From Myxococcales bacterium (GTDB lineage: Bacteria > Myxococcota_A > Polyangia > Polyangiales > Polyangiaceae): 64,000 bases of DNA. How positions within the stretch are numbered: position 1 is the first letter of the stretch; every line of letters begins with the position of its first letter. This document shows positions 18,443 to 25,954 of this stretch, one piece after another. The stretch lies in the NCBI GenBank assembly GCA_016794345.1, contig JAEUKE010000200.1, positions 35,037-99,036 of the forward strand, in the 5' to 3' direction. The notes beneath the pieces were generated by a model. It saw nothing but the letters and a program-made list of their open reading frames with translations. It made no database searches and was not told where the DNA came from. A program made the position numbers and the translations under genes.

Positions 18443-20473
18443 TCAGGGAAGCTGGAAGATGTCGACCGCGCTCGAACCCGAGTTGGTCACGAGCTCCGTG
18501 ATGCCGGCGGGGGTGGCGTTGCCCGGGGCGGCAGTCGGGATGAAGTTCGTTGTCGGCGACGCGGTGAGCACCTGCGTCCCACTGACGATGATCCCCTGCT
18601 GACCGATGTGGATGTAGCTGGTCCCCACTTGCAGCTTGATCCCCGCGTCGTTGATCACGATGTTGGACGGCTGGGTCGGCGAGCTGCCCGTCGCCGCCGC
18701 CGCGGCCTTCTGGGTGGCGAGCTGGACCACTCCTGCGACGGCCGTCGCCGCCGCAAGGATCGCGTTGAGCGAGACGGCAGCGAGGTAGACCGCCTCCCCT
18801 GCCTCCATCATCTCGCGGACGTTTGCGGTCGGCCCGTCCGACTCACTCGTCGTCGCCGAGCCGATGGAGGCGAACGCCGCCGTGTAAGCGGCGAGCGCGC
18901 CATTGACGACGGCCATTCCAGCACGGACCACGACGCCGAAAGCTTTGAACGTCGCGAGAGTGAACTTGGCCGTGGGATCGACCGCGAGCACGACCGACTT
19001 CGCCCCCTTCCCCACGAAGCTCTGGTCGTAGCTGACCTTCCCCACGGGCGACGTCGTCTCCAGGCCGCCACCGCCGATCTCCACCTTGAAGCCGAGCGGC
19101 GCCGAGAGGCTGATGCCCGTGAGGGCGTCGAACGCGACGCCGAGCGAATTGGTGAACTTCAATCCACCCGCGAACGCGTAGTCCGACCCGAGGGTGAAGC
19201 TGCCGTTGTCCGCTGCTGCGACGTTGAGCGTCTTGCTGAGATCGAACTTCGTGGTCCGCCAGCTCACGCCAGTCGCCTCGCGGCGCGTGAGCGACGCGGT
19301 CACGAGTGACCTGTCCGACACCTCGGACACGTCGCTCAGGGTGCCGTTGCGGATGGCCTCCAGCGTGTCGTCGCTGACGTCGTAGGTCTCGGAGTACGTC
19401 TCGCCGAGCACCGTCCGGGTGTCCTTGCCGACGGTGACCTTGAGCGCCTCGGGGGTGGTGATGGTGACCGCCTCATCCGAATAGAGCGCGACGCCGTCGC
19501 CGAGACTGAATCGCGCCGACTGGTCTTCGGGGGCTTGGAGCCCGTCGAGCACACCCTTCGCCCAGCCGCGCGCGTCGGCCGCGGCGGCCGTGCTGCGCTC
19601 GATCTCGACGAGCTTGCGCCGCGCGAGCGGGTCTTGGGCGGCGCGCTCCGAGAGCTTGGCACGTGACTCGGAGAGGCCTTCCATCGCGCGGTCGCGTTGC
19701 CAGTTGGCGACCGTGAGGTGGAGCCCGCGCAGGGCTCCGAGCGCCCAGGCCTTGATCGAGCTCCGGTCGGAGACCTCCCCTGATCGGACGTCGCCCGACG
19801 TCCGGATCGAATCGAGCCTGTCGAGCGCCGGGCCATCGCTCAGGGCCGCAGCAGCGACGAGCGTGAGCCGCTTCGACTCGCCGAGGGGCCCGCCCGCCAT
19901 GATGAGCTCGACGAGCGCGGCCGTGTCCACGGGCAAGACGGCGTCCGCGCTCGTGACGCCGGCGATGGCCGGCGTGGGCGTCGAAGGAAGGAGAGCTTCG
20001 ATGAAGTCGTGGAGATCCCCCGGGTCGATGGCGCCGACGAGCGGCGCTTCGACGTCCGCGCTCGGACGGCCCAGCCGGAAGTACGCGCGATAGGTTCTCG
20101 CTTCGCCGCCCGCCGCCGATGTCTCGGCGTCCTCTCGATTGAGCACGTGCACCACGTAGGAGTCGTTCAAGACGCGGGTGTCGGCCTTGCCGTTCACGAA
20201 CTGGACGAGATCGCCTTCCGTGTAGAGCGTGATGCCCGCCGTCGGGCTCGCGCCGAACGCGGCTTCCACGGCGGCCTGCGATTCGACGTCGGTGTAGGCC
20301 GCTCGGAGCGCCCCGAGCAACGCCTGCTCGGTGGTTCCATCCGGGCTGCCGAGGCGCAGGTAGCTCTCCTGCGTCGCGACCGCTTGGGCGCTCCCATTGC
20401 TCCCCTGGGTTGCAGGTGAATGGGGGACGTGGACCGTGAATGATTTTTCGCCAGGATCCGCAAAGGTCGTCAT
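18443..20473 (-). CDS. Unknown protein of the vgrG operon, candidate type VI cargo or spike accessory
   Basis: 676 residues, no named family recognised. The N-terminal 400 residues look mixed alpha/beta. Two hydrophobic stretches lie at about 512-538 and 560-587 and could insert into a membrane. The C-terminus from residue 603 (SNIVINDAGIKLQVGTSYIH, then IGQQGIIVSG) has short alternating strands like the triangular beta-stalk that ends VgrG or gp5 proteins. There is no signal peptide. It sits between the PAAR-like gene (15 bases upstream) and DUF2169 (6 bases downstream), the usual place for a dedicated effector or an extended spike part. No toxin motif is visible, so an effector role remains a hypothesis. 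Confidence 0.6.
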   Translation of the reverse strand: MTTFADPGEKSFTVHVPHSPATQGSNGSAQAVATQESYLRLGSPDGTTEQALLGALRAAYTDVESQAAVEAAFGASPTAGITLYTEGDLVQFVNGKADTRVLNDSYVVHVLNREDAETSAAGGEARTYRAYFRLGRPSADVEAPLVGAIDPGDLHDFIEALLPSTPTPAIAGVTSADAVLPVDTAALVELIMAGGPLGESKRLTLVAAAALSDGPALDRLDSIRTSGDVRSGEVSDRSSIKAWALGALRGLHLTVANWQRDRAMEGLSESRAKLSERAAQDPLARRKLVEIERSTAAAADARGWAKGVLDGLQAPEDQSARFSLGDGVALYSDEAVTITTPEALKVTVGKDTRTVLGETYSETYDVSDDTLEAIRNGTLSDVSEVSDRSLVTASLTRREATGVSWRTTKFDLSKTLNVAAADNGSFTLGSDYAFAGGLKFTNSLGVAFDALTGISLSAPLGFKVEIGGGGLETTSPVGKVSYDQSFVGKGAKSVVLAVDPTAKFTLATFKAFGVVVRAGMAVVNGALAAYTAAFASIGSATTSESDGPTANVREMMEAGEAVYLAAVSLNAILAAATAVAGVVQLATQKAAAAATGSSPTQPSNIVINDAGIKLQVGTSYIHIGQQGIIVSGTQVLTASPTTNFIPTAAPGNATPAGITELVTNSGSSAVDIFQLP

Positions 20474-20488
20474 CGTCGTTCTCCGATC

Positions 20489-20881
20489 TCAGGTGGCGTC
20501 CAGGGGGCCAGGCACGGGCGCGGAAGGCGCTATCGATCCGCCGAACGCGCAGCTCGTTCGGCAGCCGACCGTGGCGATGGGCAGCGCTCCGGCCGAGCTG
20601 GTGAGCGCGGGCGGCCCCCACGGCGCGACGGGTGTGGGCACACACGGAGCCGGCGTGAGGACGCCCTGCGCCGCCGCCGTGGCCGCCGCGACGGCCGGGT
20701 TCGCTTGGCTCCGGCACATCCCGAACGGCGGGATGTTGGACGCCGTTATCTGGTCCACGGTCGCGAGGGGGAGACCGCCGAGCAACGTTGGCAGCCCCGG
20801 CTTGGGGGTCGCGACGAAGGTCGAGGGGGCGAGCCCCATCGTGCAGGTCAGCGTCGTTCCGGTCGTGATGGGCTTGGGCAT
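20489..20881 (-). CDS. DUF4280 PAAR-like protein
   Basis: 130 residues with the DUF4280 layout: a Cys in LTCTMGLAPS, DQITASNIPPFGMC, ANPAVAAATAAAQG, PAPCVPTPVAPW and a final CRTSC-Gly block. These proteins replace or act like PAAR tips that sharpen the VgrG spike, and the conserved cysteines probably bind metal. It starts 13 bases after the vgrG stop and is followed closely by the unknown 676-aa gene, so it probably connects VgrG to that protein. Confidence 0.88.
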   Translation of the reverse strand: MPKPITTGTTLTCTMGLAPSTFVATPKPGLPTLLGGLPLATVDQITASNIPPFGMCRSQANPAVAAATAAAQGVLTPAPCVPTPVAPWGPPALTSSAGALPIATVGCRTSCAFGGSIAPSAPVPGPLDAT

Positions 20882-20894
20882 GTGTGGCTTCCTC

Positions 20895-22397
20895 TCAGAA
20901 GTCTCGAATGGTGATGCTCACGCCGGACGAGGTGACGATCCGGTTCAAGGAGGCGTTGTGGGCCGAGACCGGCGAGGGTGTCGCGCTGTTCGGGACCGCT
21001 CCAGCAATGACCGGTCTGTCAGGATCGCCGTCGAGGAAGACCAGCAAGACCTCCACCCCGGGCCGGAGGGGGAAGTGCATGCCATAGCCCGCGCCCGCGT
21101 GGCTCTGCGCCATTCGAATCGGGCGGGAAGCCTTTGTCTGTCCCGGCGTCGCGGTGTCGAAGTGGAAGCGGACCCAGTACCTCCCGTGCTCGTCCATGGT
21201 GGGGACCGCGTCGCGCGCGCCAGGGGCGCCGGCGTCGGGGACGGGCTCCACCAGCCCGGTGACGAAGCCGAAGATCTTCGGGCGCGGCGTCACGCGCCGG
21301 GGCCGGAACGGGAGCCGTGACTCGATGGCCTCGAACACGTTCGAATAAGCGGGGGTTCCGTCCGCCCCCGCGCCACTGTCACCGAACGCGGCCGACACGT
21401 ACCGGTGCTGGATCCGCGTGAGGAGGAGCTCCTGCGAGACGAAAGCGTGGCCCTCGAGGACGATCCGCTCGCCGGGCTCGAGCGCCGCGAGCCCGCTCCG
21501 TCCGGTGAAGCGGTCGCGCAGCGCCCGCCCCTCCTCGGCCCGGATGCGCGCGACGCGCGCCGCCTCCTCCGGCGTCTTCGTGTGCGGCGCGTACTCCACG
21601 ACCCCGCCGCCAAAGCCGTCGGCGAGCTCGTGTTGGCCGGTCACGTCGACGAGCGGGGTCCGGTAGTTGTAGTCCTGGACCGCAAAGACCGCGGGGACCA
21701 GGCGCTGCTCGAGCGCGAGCTCCGAGACCGCGCCGTGGTCTCCCTCCTCGAATCGAAGCACCGCCGTGTTGCCGGAGCCCAGACCCGCGTTGTGGTCCGT
21801 GAAGACGAGCGTGTCGCGGCCGCCCGTGTGATCGAAGAAGAAGCTGATGCCCGCGTCCTCCACCAGCCGCTGGATGAAGCGAAGATCGCTCTCCTTGTAC
21901 TGCACGACGAGCTCACGGACGGGGTAGGCCCCGCCGAGGCGGAGCTCGTAATCGAGGTGCTCGACGAACCCGGCGAGGTCCAGCTTGCGCCGGAGGATCG
22001 AGGGCAGGCTTGCGTCCACGAACACCTCCTGTGTCTCGACGAGGGAGAGGCGGTGCGCCCTCGGGGCAACCTTGAGGACGATGGTCCGCCCCGCGCGTGG
22101 CGCTCCGTCTTTCGAGGCCGCGCCCGGGACGACGGCGGGCCGGGTGAGCTTGTCGTTGGTGCCGACGACCAGGCCATGAACGACGCGAACGGCGTCGCCG
22201 TCGACCGTCAGCTCGAGCGACACCTCCGAGCCGAGGATCTGATCGAGCTCCGCCCGCGCGGCGTCGGCGAACACGACCTCGACCTCCAGGTCGAAGAGCG
22301 CCGACAGCTCCTCGGCCCCGGAGAGAGACACGACGAAGACCTCGCCGACGTCGAGATCGGCGAACGAGAGCAGGACGTTCGTGGTGGGAAGCAGCAT
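20895..22397 (-). CDS. vgrG: Type VI secretion spike protein VgrG (TssI)
   Basis: About 500 residues from the ATG at 22397; a TTG 18 bases upstream is the alternative. The N-terminal gp27-like part includes LVQYKESDLRFIQRLVEDAG and SFFFDHTGGRDTLVFTD; the gp5-like OB domain includes RYWVRFHFDT, ASRPIRMAQSHAGAGYGMHF and PGVEVLLVFLDGDPDRP. The protein stops soon after VTSSGVSITIRDF, so it lacks a long stalk or a C-terminal toxin, and cargo must be carried by other proteins, plausibly those encoded just downstream. It is the first gene after the palindrome and the -24/-12-like element. The core T6SS sheath and baseplate genes are not in this window. Confidence 0.93.
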   Translation of the reverse strand: MLLPTTNVLLSFADLDVGEVFVVSLSGAEELSALFDLEVEVVFADAARAELDQILGSEVSLELTVDGDAVRVVHGLVVGTNDKLTRPAVVPGAASKDGAPRAGRTIVLKVAPRAHRLSLVETQEVFVDASLPSILRRKLDLAGFVEHLDYELRLGGAYPVRELVVQYKESDLRFIQRLVEDAGISFFFDHTGGRDTLVFTDHNAGLGSGNTAVLRFEEGDHGAVSELALEQRLVPAVFAVQDYNYRTPLVDVTGQHELADGFGGGVVEYAPHTKTPEEAARVARIRAEEGRALRDRFTGRSGLAALEPGERIVLEGHAFVSQELLLTRIQHRYVSAAFGDSGAGADGTPAYSNVFEAIESRLPFRPRRVTPRPKIFGFVTGLVEPVPDAGAPGARDAVPTMDEHGRYWVRFHFDTATPGQTKASRPIRMAQSHAGAGYGMHFPLRPGVEVLLVFLDGDPDRPVIAGAVPNSATPSPVSAHNASLNRIVTSSGVSITIRDF

Positions 22398-22409
22398 CGC
22401 TTCCCGGGT

Positions 22410-22426
22410 TTGCAACCGCTGGGCCT
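22410..22426 (-). promoter_or_regulatory. Candidate sigma-54 (-24/-12) promoter for the vgrG operon
   Basis: Read on the minus strand: AGGCCCAGCGGTTGCAA. GG and GC are exactly ten bases apart as sigma-54 promoters require, and TTGCAA matches the -12 half well; the -24 half is weaker (AGGCCC against TGGCAC). The predicted transcript would begin about 4 bases before the ATG at 22397, an unusually short leader, which is the main reason for doubt. A sigma-54 activator is encoded immediately upstream. Confidence 0.5.
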
Positions 22427-22479
22427 ACCGTCGGGGCCCAGAAATCCCAGAGAAACCGGGCCTAGAACGGGTGATACAC

Positions 22480-22504
22480 CCGATACGGTGTATCACCGTA
22501 TCGG
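22480..22504. promoter_or_regulatory. Perfect palindrome, candidate activator binding site
   Basis: CCGATACGGTG, a TAT spacer, then its exact complement: 11-base arms with a 3-base centre. Related shorter palindromes sit next to it: GGGTGATACACCC at 22469-22481 and a half copy at 22503-22512. Its centre lies about 80 bases upstream of the -12 element, a normal distance for an enhancer-type site. It is not followed by a U-run on either strand, so a terminator is less likely. The Fis-type helix-turn-helix of the adjacent FHA/sigma-54 activator is the natural candidate to bind it. Confidence 0.55.
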
Positions 22505-22513
22505 ATACACCCT

Positions 22514-23935
22514 TCAGCGGCGGAAGGTCTCCGGGTCCACCCCGAACCGCTTCATCCACCGGTGGATCTGCATGCGCGTCCGGCCCATCGCGCGGGCGAC
22601 CTCGCTGACGTTCCCGCCGGTGGCCGCGAGTCGCTCCACGAGCTCGGCGCGGAGCCGGCTCGTGTCCTCGTCGAGCTCGGAGGGCTCGACCGGCGCCGCC
22701 GGTCGTTCCTCCGCTCGGCGGAACGCCGGGGGCAGCGCGTCCAGGCCCAGCTCGTCCGCCTTCGTGAGGGTCACGGCGACGGAAAGCGCCTGGTGTAGCT
22801 CACGCGCATTGTAAGGGAAGGCGTACGCCAGGAGCGCGCGAGCCAGCTCGGGTGTGATGCGCAACGTCTGAGCGCGCTCGGCGGGGAGACCACGCAGCGC
22901 CGAGGCGAGCACCAGACCGACGTCCTCGCGCCGCTCGCGGAGCGGCGGCAGCCGCACCGTGAAGCCCGCGACGCGGGCGTAGAGGTCGGAGCGAAAGCCG
23001 TCGCCCAGCTGATCGATGGGCCGAAGCGTCGCAGCCACGAGCCTGAAGTCGACCTTGATGGGACGTGTGCCGCCGACGGGGAGCACCTCGCGCTCCTGCA
23101 GGACGCGGAGCAGCGTGGCCTGCGCGGTCTTGGGGAGCTCGCCGATCTCGTCCAGGAACAACGTCCCGCGATCACTCGCCCGGATGAGCCCAGGCTCGTC
23201 GCGCTCGGCGCCCGAGAAGGCGCCGCGCACGTGGCCGAAGAGCTGGCTCTCGAGCACGGTGCCCGCGAGCGCGCCGCAGTTGATCCCGACGAAGGGCCCG
23301 GACCGGCCCGAGAGCTCGTGGATGGCTCTCGCCAGCAGCTCCTTGCCAGTGCCCGTCTCCCCCAACACGAGGATGGGCGCGTTGGTGATCGCGATCTGCG
23401 TCACGTCCGAGAAGAGCGCCTCGAGGCGCGGCACCAGCGTGGCCATGCCGAACGGAACCCGCGGGGCACGTTCGGCGTCCAGCCCGAGCACCCGCTCCTT
23501 GGCCGGCGCGGCCTGGGCGTCGAAGACGAGGAAGGAGCCGCCGACCTCGATCTCGGCGCGGTCGGGGAGCGGGACCGGCCCCTCGACGAGGCGGCCGTCC
23601 AGCCGCGACCCGTTCGTCGAGCCGAGGTCTTCCAGGAACCGTCGGCCGTCTTCCGCGCGGAAGATCCGCGCGTGCCGGGTCGACACGCGGCGGTCCGGTA
23701 ACCGGAGCGCGCGCGACCGTGGGTCGTTGCCGGGCTCGAGGGCGCGGGCGCTTCCCCGCCCGATCATGATCTCGTCGAAGTCGGTGACGTCCCAACGCGC
23801 GCCGCCGGCGAGCGGCCGCGCGCACTCGAGCACGACCGTGAGCACCGAGCGAGAAGGATTGGCTCCGCTGCGTCGAGGCACGCCCTCCATTTCGAGGGTC
23901 CGGCTCTCGGGCCCGCCCTGCGTGCGGTCGCTCAT
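22514..23935 (-). CDS. FHA domain-containing sigma-54-dependent transcriptional activator
   Basis: 473 residues. FHA domain at about 55-140 (IGR at 58-60, VSTRHARI, GSTNGSRLDG), which reads phosphothreonine and would link the regulator to a Ser/Thr kinase. The AAA+ domain has Walker A GETGTGKE at 192-199, the sigma-54 contact loop as GAFSGA at 238-243 (most members have GAFTGA), and Walker B GTLFLDEIGEL at 257-267. A Fis-type helix-turn-helix (GGNVSEVARAMGRTRMQIHR) ends the protein. The ATG at 23935 overlaps the stop of the oxygenase-like gene (ATGA). Many myxobacterial regulators have this architecture. It probably controls the vgrG operon directly downstream. Confidence 0.93.
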   Translation of the reverse strand: MSDRTQGGPESRTLEMEGVPRRSGANPSRSVLTVVLECARPLAGGARWDVTDFDEIMIGRGSARALEPGNDPRSRALRLPDRRVSTRHARIFRAEDGRRFLEDLGSTNGSRLDGRLVEGPVPLPDRAEIEVGGSFLVFDAQAAPAKERVLGLDAERAPRVPFGMATLVPRLEALFSDVTQIAITNAPILVLGETGTGKELLARAIHELSGRSGPFVGINCGALAGTVLESQLFGHVRGAFSGAERDEPGLIRASDRGTLFLDEIGELPKTAQATLLRVLQEREVLPVGGTRPIKVDFRLVAATLRPIDQLGDGFRSDLYARVAGFTVRLPPLRERREDVGLVLASALRGLPAERAQTLRITPELARALLAYAFPYNARELHQALSVAVTLTKADELGLDALPPAFRRAEERPAAPVEPSELDEDTSRLRAELVERLAATGGNVSEVARAMGRTRMQIHRWMKRFGVDPETFRR

Positions 23936-24768
23936 CGGCGGCCTCCGGAGCGGCGGCTCCGGGCGCGCCCCTCCATCGATCGCACGAAGGCCGGATCGAA
24001 GACCCCGTCGATCCGGACTGAGTACCGAAAGAACGGAGCAGGCAGGACGCCGTGGTAGTCCATGTCGTTGAACCAGTAGACACGCTTGTCGACGACGAGC
24101 GGCTCGTCGTCGGGGGCGTTCTGGAGATAGAATCCCTTGTTCCCGCGGGGGTCGATCGATATCGACTGCGCGACGCCGAGCGCCTTCCCAGGCTCCGTGT
24201 CGCGATGGAGAGGCGCGTGGTCGTTCGCCTCGACACCAAACAGGACCACCCGACCGATCTCGACGAACGGCAGCGACTCGATGAGCTCGATCGTCCTCGG
24301 GAAGACGCGCCGAGCTTGTTCACCGAAGGCCTTGCCGGCCCCGGAGTGTTTGTCCTCCCAGCGGACGTTGTCGAGCAGGTGATAACAGACCTTCCACGGA
24401 AAATAGACGCCGTGTCTGAGCGAGAGCCACCGCTCTTGCGCGCGGTTGAAGGGCGCCTCGGTCTCGTCCCCGAAGGCGAGCTTCTCGGCGTCGAGATCGA
24501 TGGCCTCCGGGTCGTCCGCCAAGGCGGCGAGCTCCTCGAGCTCTCCGCGCGACATCCGTTCGATCGCGTGCATCGCGTCCAGATATCCGTCGTCCATCGA
24601 CCACGGCGCGACGACGCCCATCCACTTGAGCGTGCCTCCCGTGTAGGTGGTCTCCACCTCGAGCAGCCCTCGTGTGATCTCCCGGTCGATCTCGTCGAGC
24701 CGCGACGCCTCGACGAGATGCTCGAGATCGACGAAGGGAGCTCCGAAGATTCCGATCGCTCGGGTCAT
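23932..24768 (-). CDS. Putative Fe(II)/2-oxoglutarate-type oxygenase, paralogue of the gene at 8726-9556
   Basis: 278 residues, soluble. Candidate metal ligands H188, D190 (LHRDTEP) and H239 (WFNDMDYHGV), with R248/R252 (RYSVRIDGVF) as possible 2-oxoglutarate contacts. Spacing D190 to H239 is the same as in the paralogue (D193 to H242), strong evidence that these residues matter. The ATG at 24768 overlaps the Rieske gene stop (24765-24767), and its own stop overlaps the activator start, so three proteins are translationally chained. The longer reading upstream to 25068 is only a shadow inside the Rieske gene. Family and substrate are not recognised; activity is inferred from the ligand pattern and the oxygenase neighbour. 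Confidence 0.65.
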   Translation of the reverse strand: MTRAIGIFGAPFVDLEHLVEASRLDEIDREITRGLLEVETTYTGGTLKWMGVVAPWSMDDGYLDAMHAIERMSRGELEELAALADDPEAIDLDAEKLAFGDETEAPFNRAQERWLSLRHGVYFPWKVCYHLLDNVRWEDKHSGAGKAFGEQARRVFPRTIELIESLPFVEIGRVVLFGVEANDHAPLHRDTEPGKALGVAQSISIDPRGNKGFYLQNAPDDEPLVVDKRVYWFNDMDYHGVLPAPFFRYSVRIDGVFDPAFVRSMEGRARSRRSGGRR

Positions 24769-25880
24769 ACCGTGGCCGCCAGTCGAAGGTACTCCGTCGC
24801 GACCAGCCGGTCGAACGCGTGCACGCCGTCCTCCGAAGGCCCGTAGGGCCCAGGCCCGTAAGAGGCCGCGGAGACGCCGCGCTGCTGGCGCTCGCAGATG
24901 CTCCGGTCCTCCGCGTTGGTGCGATCCCAGAAGACGAACAGGTCTTCCTCGGCCGCCCGCGGGGACTCCGCGTGCACGAAGATCTCCGCGACGACGCGGG
25001 TGCGGCCCGGATCCAGGGGCTGGACCCGGTACGACAAGAAGTAGTCGGGCTGGAGGCTCGTCAGCCACCCCGGAAACAGGTGTGCGTCACGGACAGTCCG
25101 CCGGTCCTGCTCGGCCGCGACGAAGCGCCTTCCGAGCAGGCTCGCCGATTCGCTCACCGTCTCCGCCCCGTCCACCAGCTCCATCGACCCGCCCAGGAAT
25201 CGGCCGCCGAAGTCGTGGCTGCTGGAGCGCGAGAACGGCGTGAGCCGCTCCAGACGCGGGTGAACGGACGCGAAATGGTGCGACTCCTGGAAGTTTTCCA
25301 CGCAGAGCTTCCAATTGGCGAGGACCTCGTATCGCACGCGACGCGCCAGGCGAAGCGCATGCAGGCTGCCGCGCTCGAGCCAAGGGGGCGCGACCTCGTC
25401 GTGGAGCGACCGCGCCGGCTCGCGAGCGGCCACGAATACGAACCCGAACCGCTCGGCGACCCACGCGCGCTCGAGCGTCCTGCCGCCGACCGCGAGCCGA
25501 GTGGCGTGGGGCTCGCGCGCGCGGCCGCGGAGATCGTACGCGAGGCCGTGGTAGGGGCAGACCAGCTCGAGCCGCTCCAGCCGCCCTTGCTCACCTTCCG
25601 TAAGCGGCGTGCCGCGATGCGCACACCTGTCGAAGAAGGCGCCGAGCTCGAGGTCCGCGCCGCGCACGACGAGGAGGCGCTCGCCCAGCACCTCGACCGC
25701 GAAGAACGCCCCGGGGAAGGCGATCTCGGAGACGTGGCAGACCGGGAGCCAGGCCGAGAGATGGATGCTGCGGTCGAGATCGAACGCGGCCTGCGTGACG
25801 AATGCCTCGCGCGGCAGCTGGCGAGCATCGGCGTGCTCGGCGGTCGTCGAGCGCAATCGCTCGAGCCAATCGCGATCCAT
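24765..25880 (-). CDS. Rieske non-heme iron oxygenase, alpha-subunit type
   Basis: 371 residues from the ATG at 25880. Rieske [2Fe-2S] ligands C86, H88 (CAHRG) and C108, H111 (CPYHG). The catalytic domain has NWKLCVENFQESHHFASVHP, placing iron ligands at H202 and H207, and an Asp candidate in NAEDRSICERQQRG; this last block is typical of ring-hydroxylating and choline-monooxygenase-like alpha subunits. No beta subunit, ferredoxin or reductase gene is adjacent, so electrons must come from elsewhere. It is the first of a chain with the second oxygenase-like protein and the FHA activator, each overlapping by four bases. The substrate is unknown. Confidence 0.93.
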   Translation of the reverse strand: MDRDWLERLRSTTAEHADARQLPREAFVTQAAFDLDRSIHLSAWLPVCHVSEIAFPGAFFAVEVLGERLLVVRGADLELGAFFDRCAHRGTPLTEGEQGRLERLELVCPYHGLAYDLRGRAREPHATRLAVGGRTLERAWVAERFGFVFVAAREPARSLHDEVAPPWLERGSLHALRLARRVRYEVLANWKLCVENFQESHHFASVHPRLERLTPFSRSSSHDFGGRFLGGSMELVDGAETVSESASLLGRRFVAAEQDRRTVRDAHLFPGWLTSLQPDYFLSYRVQPLDPGRTRVVAEIFVHAESPRAAEEDLFVFWDRTNAEDRSICERQQRGVSAASYGPGPYGPSEDGVHAFDRLVATEYLRLAATV

Positions 25881-25954
25881 GGCTGGTGAGCCCAAACCGG
25901 TACGCGAAGACCGGCCTTGGTGTACAATGCTTTCTTCTCGACCGGGAGTTTGCC

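Noticed and set aside
24769..25068. Longer N-terminus for the oxygenase-like protein
   Set aside because: It is inside the Rieske gene in another frame; the paralogue begins at the position matching 24768.
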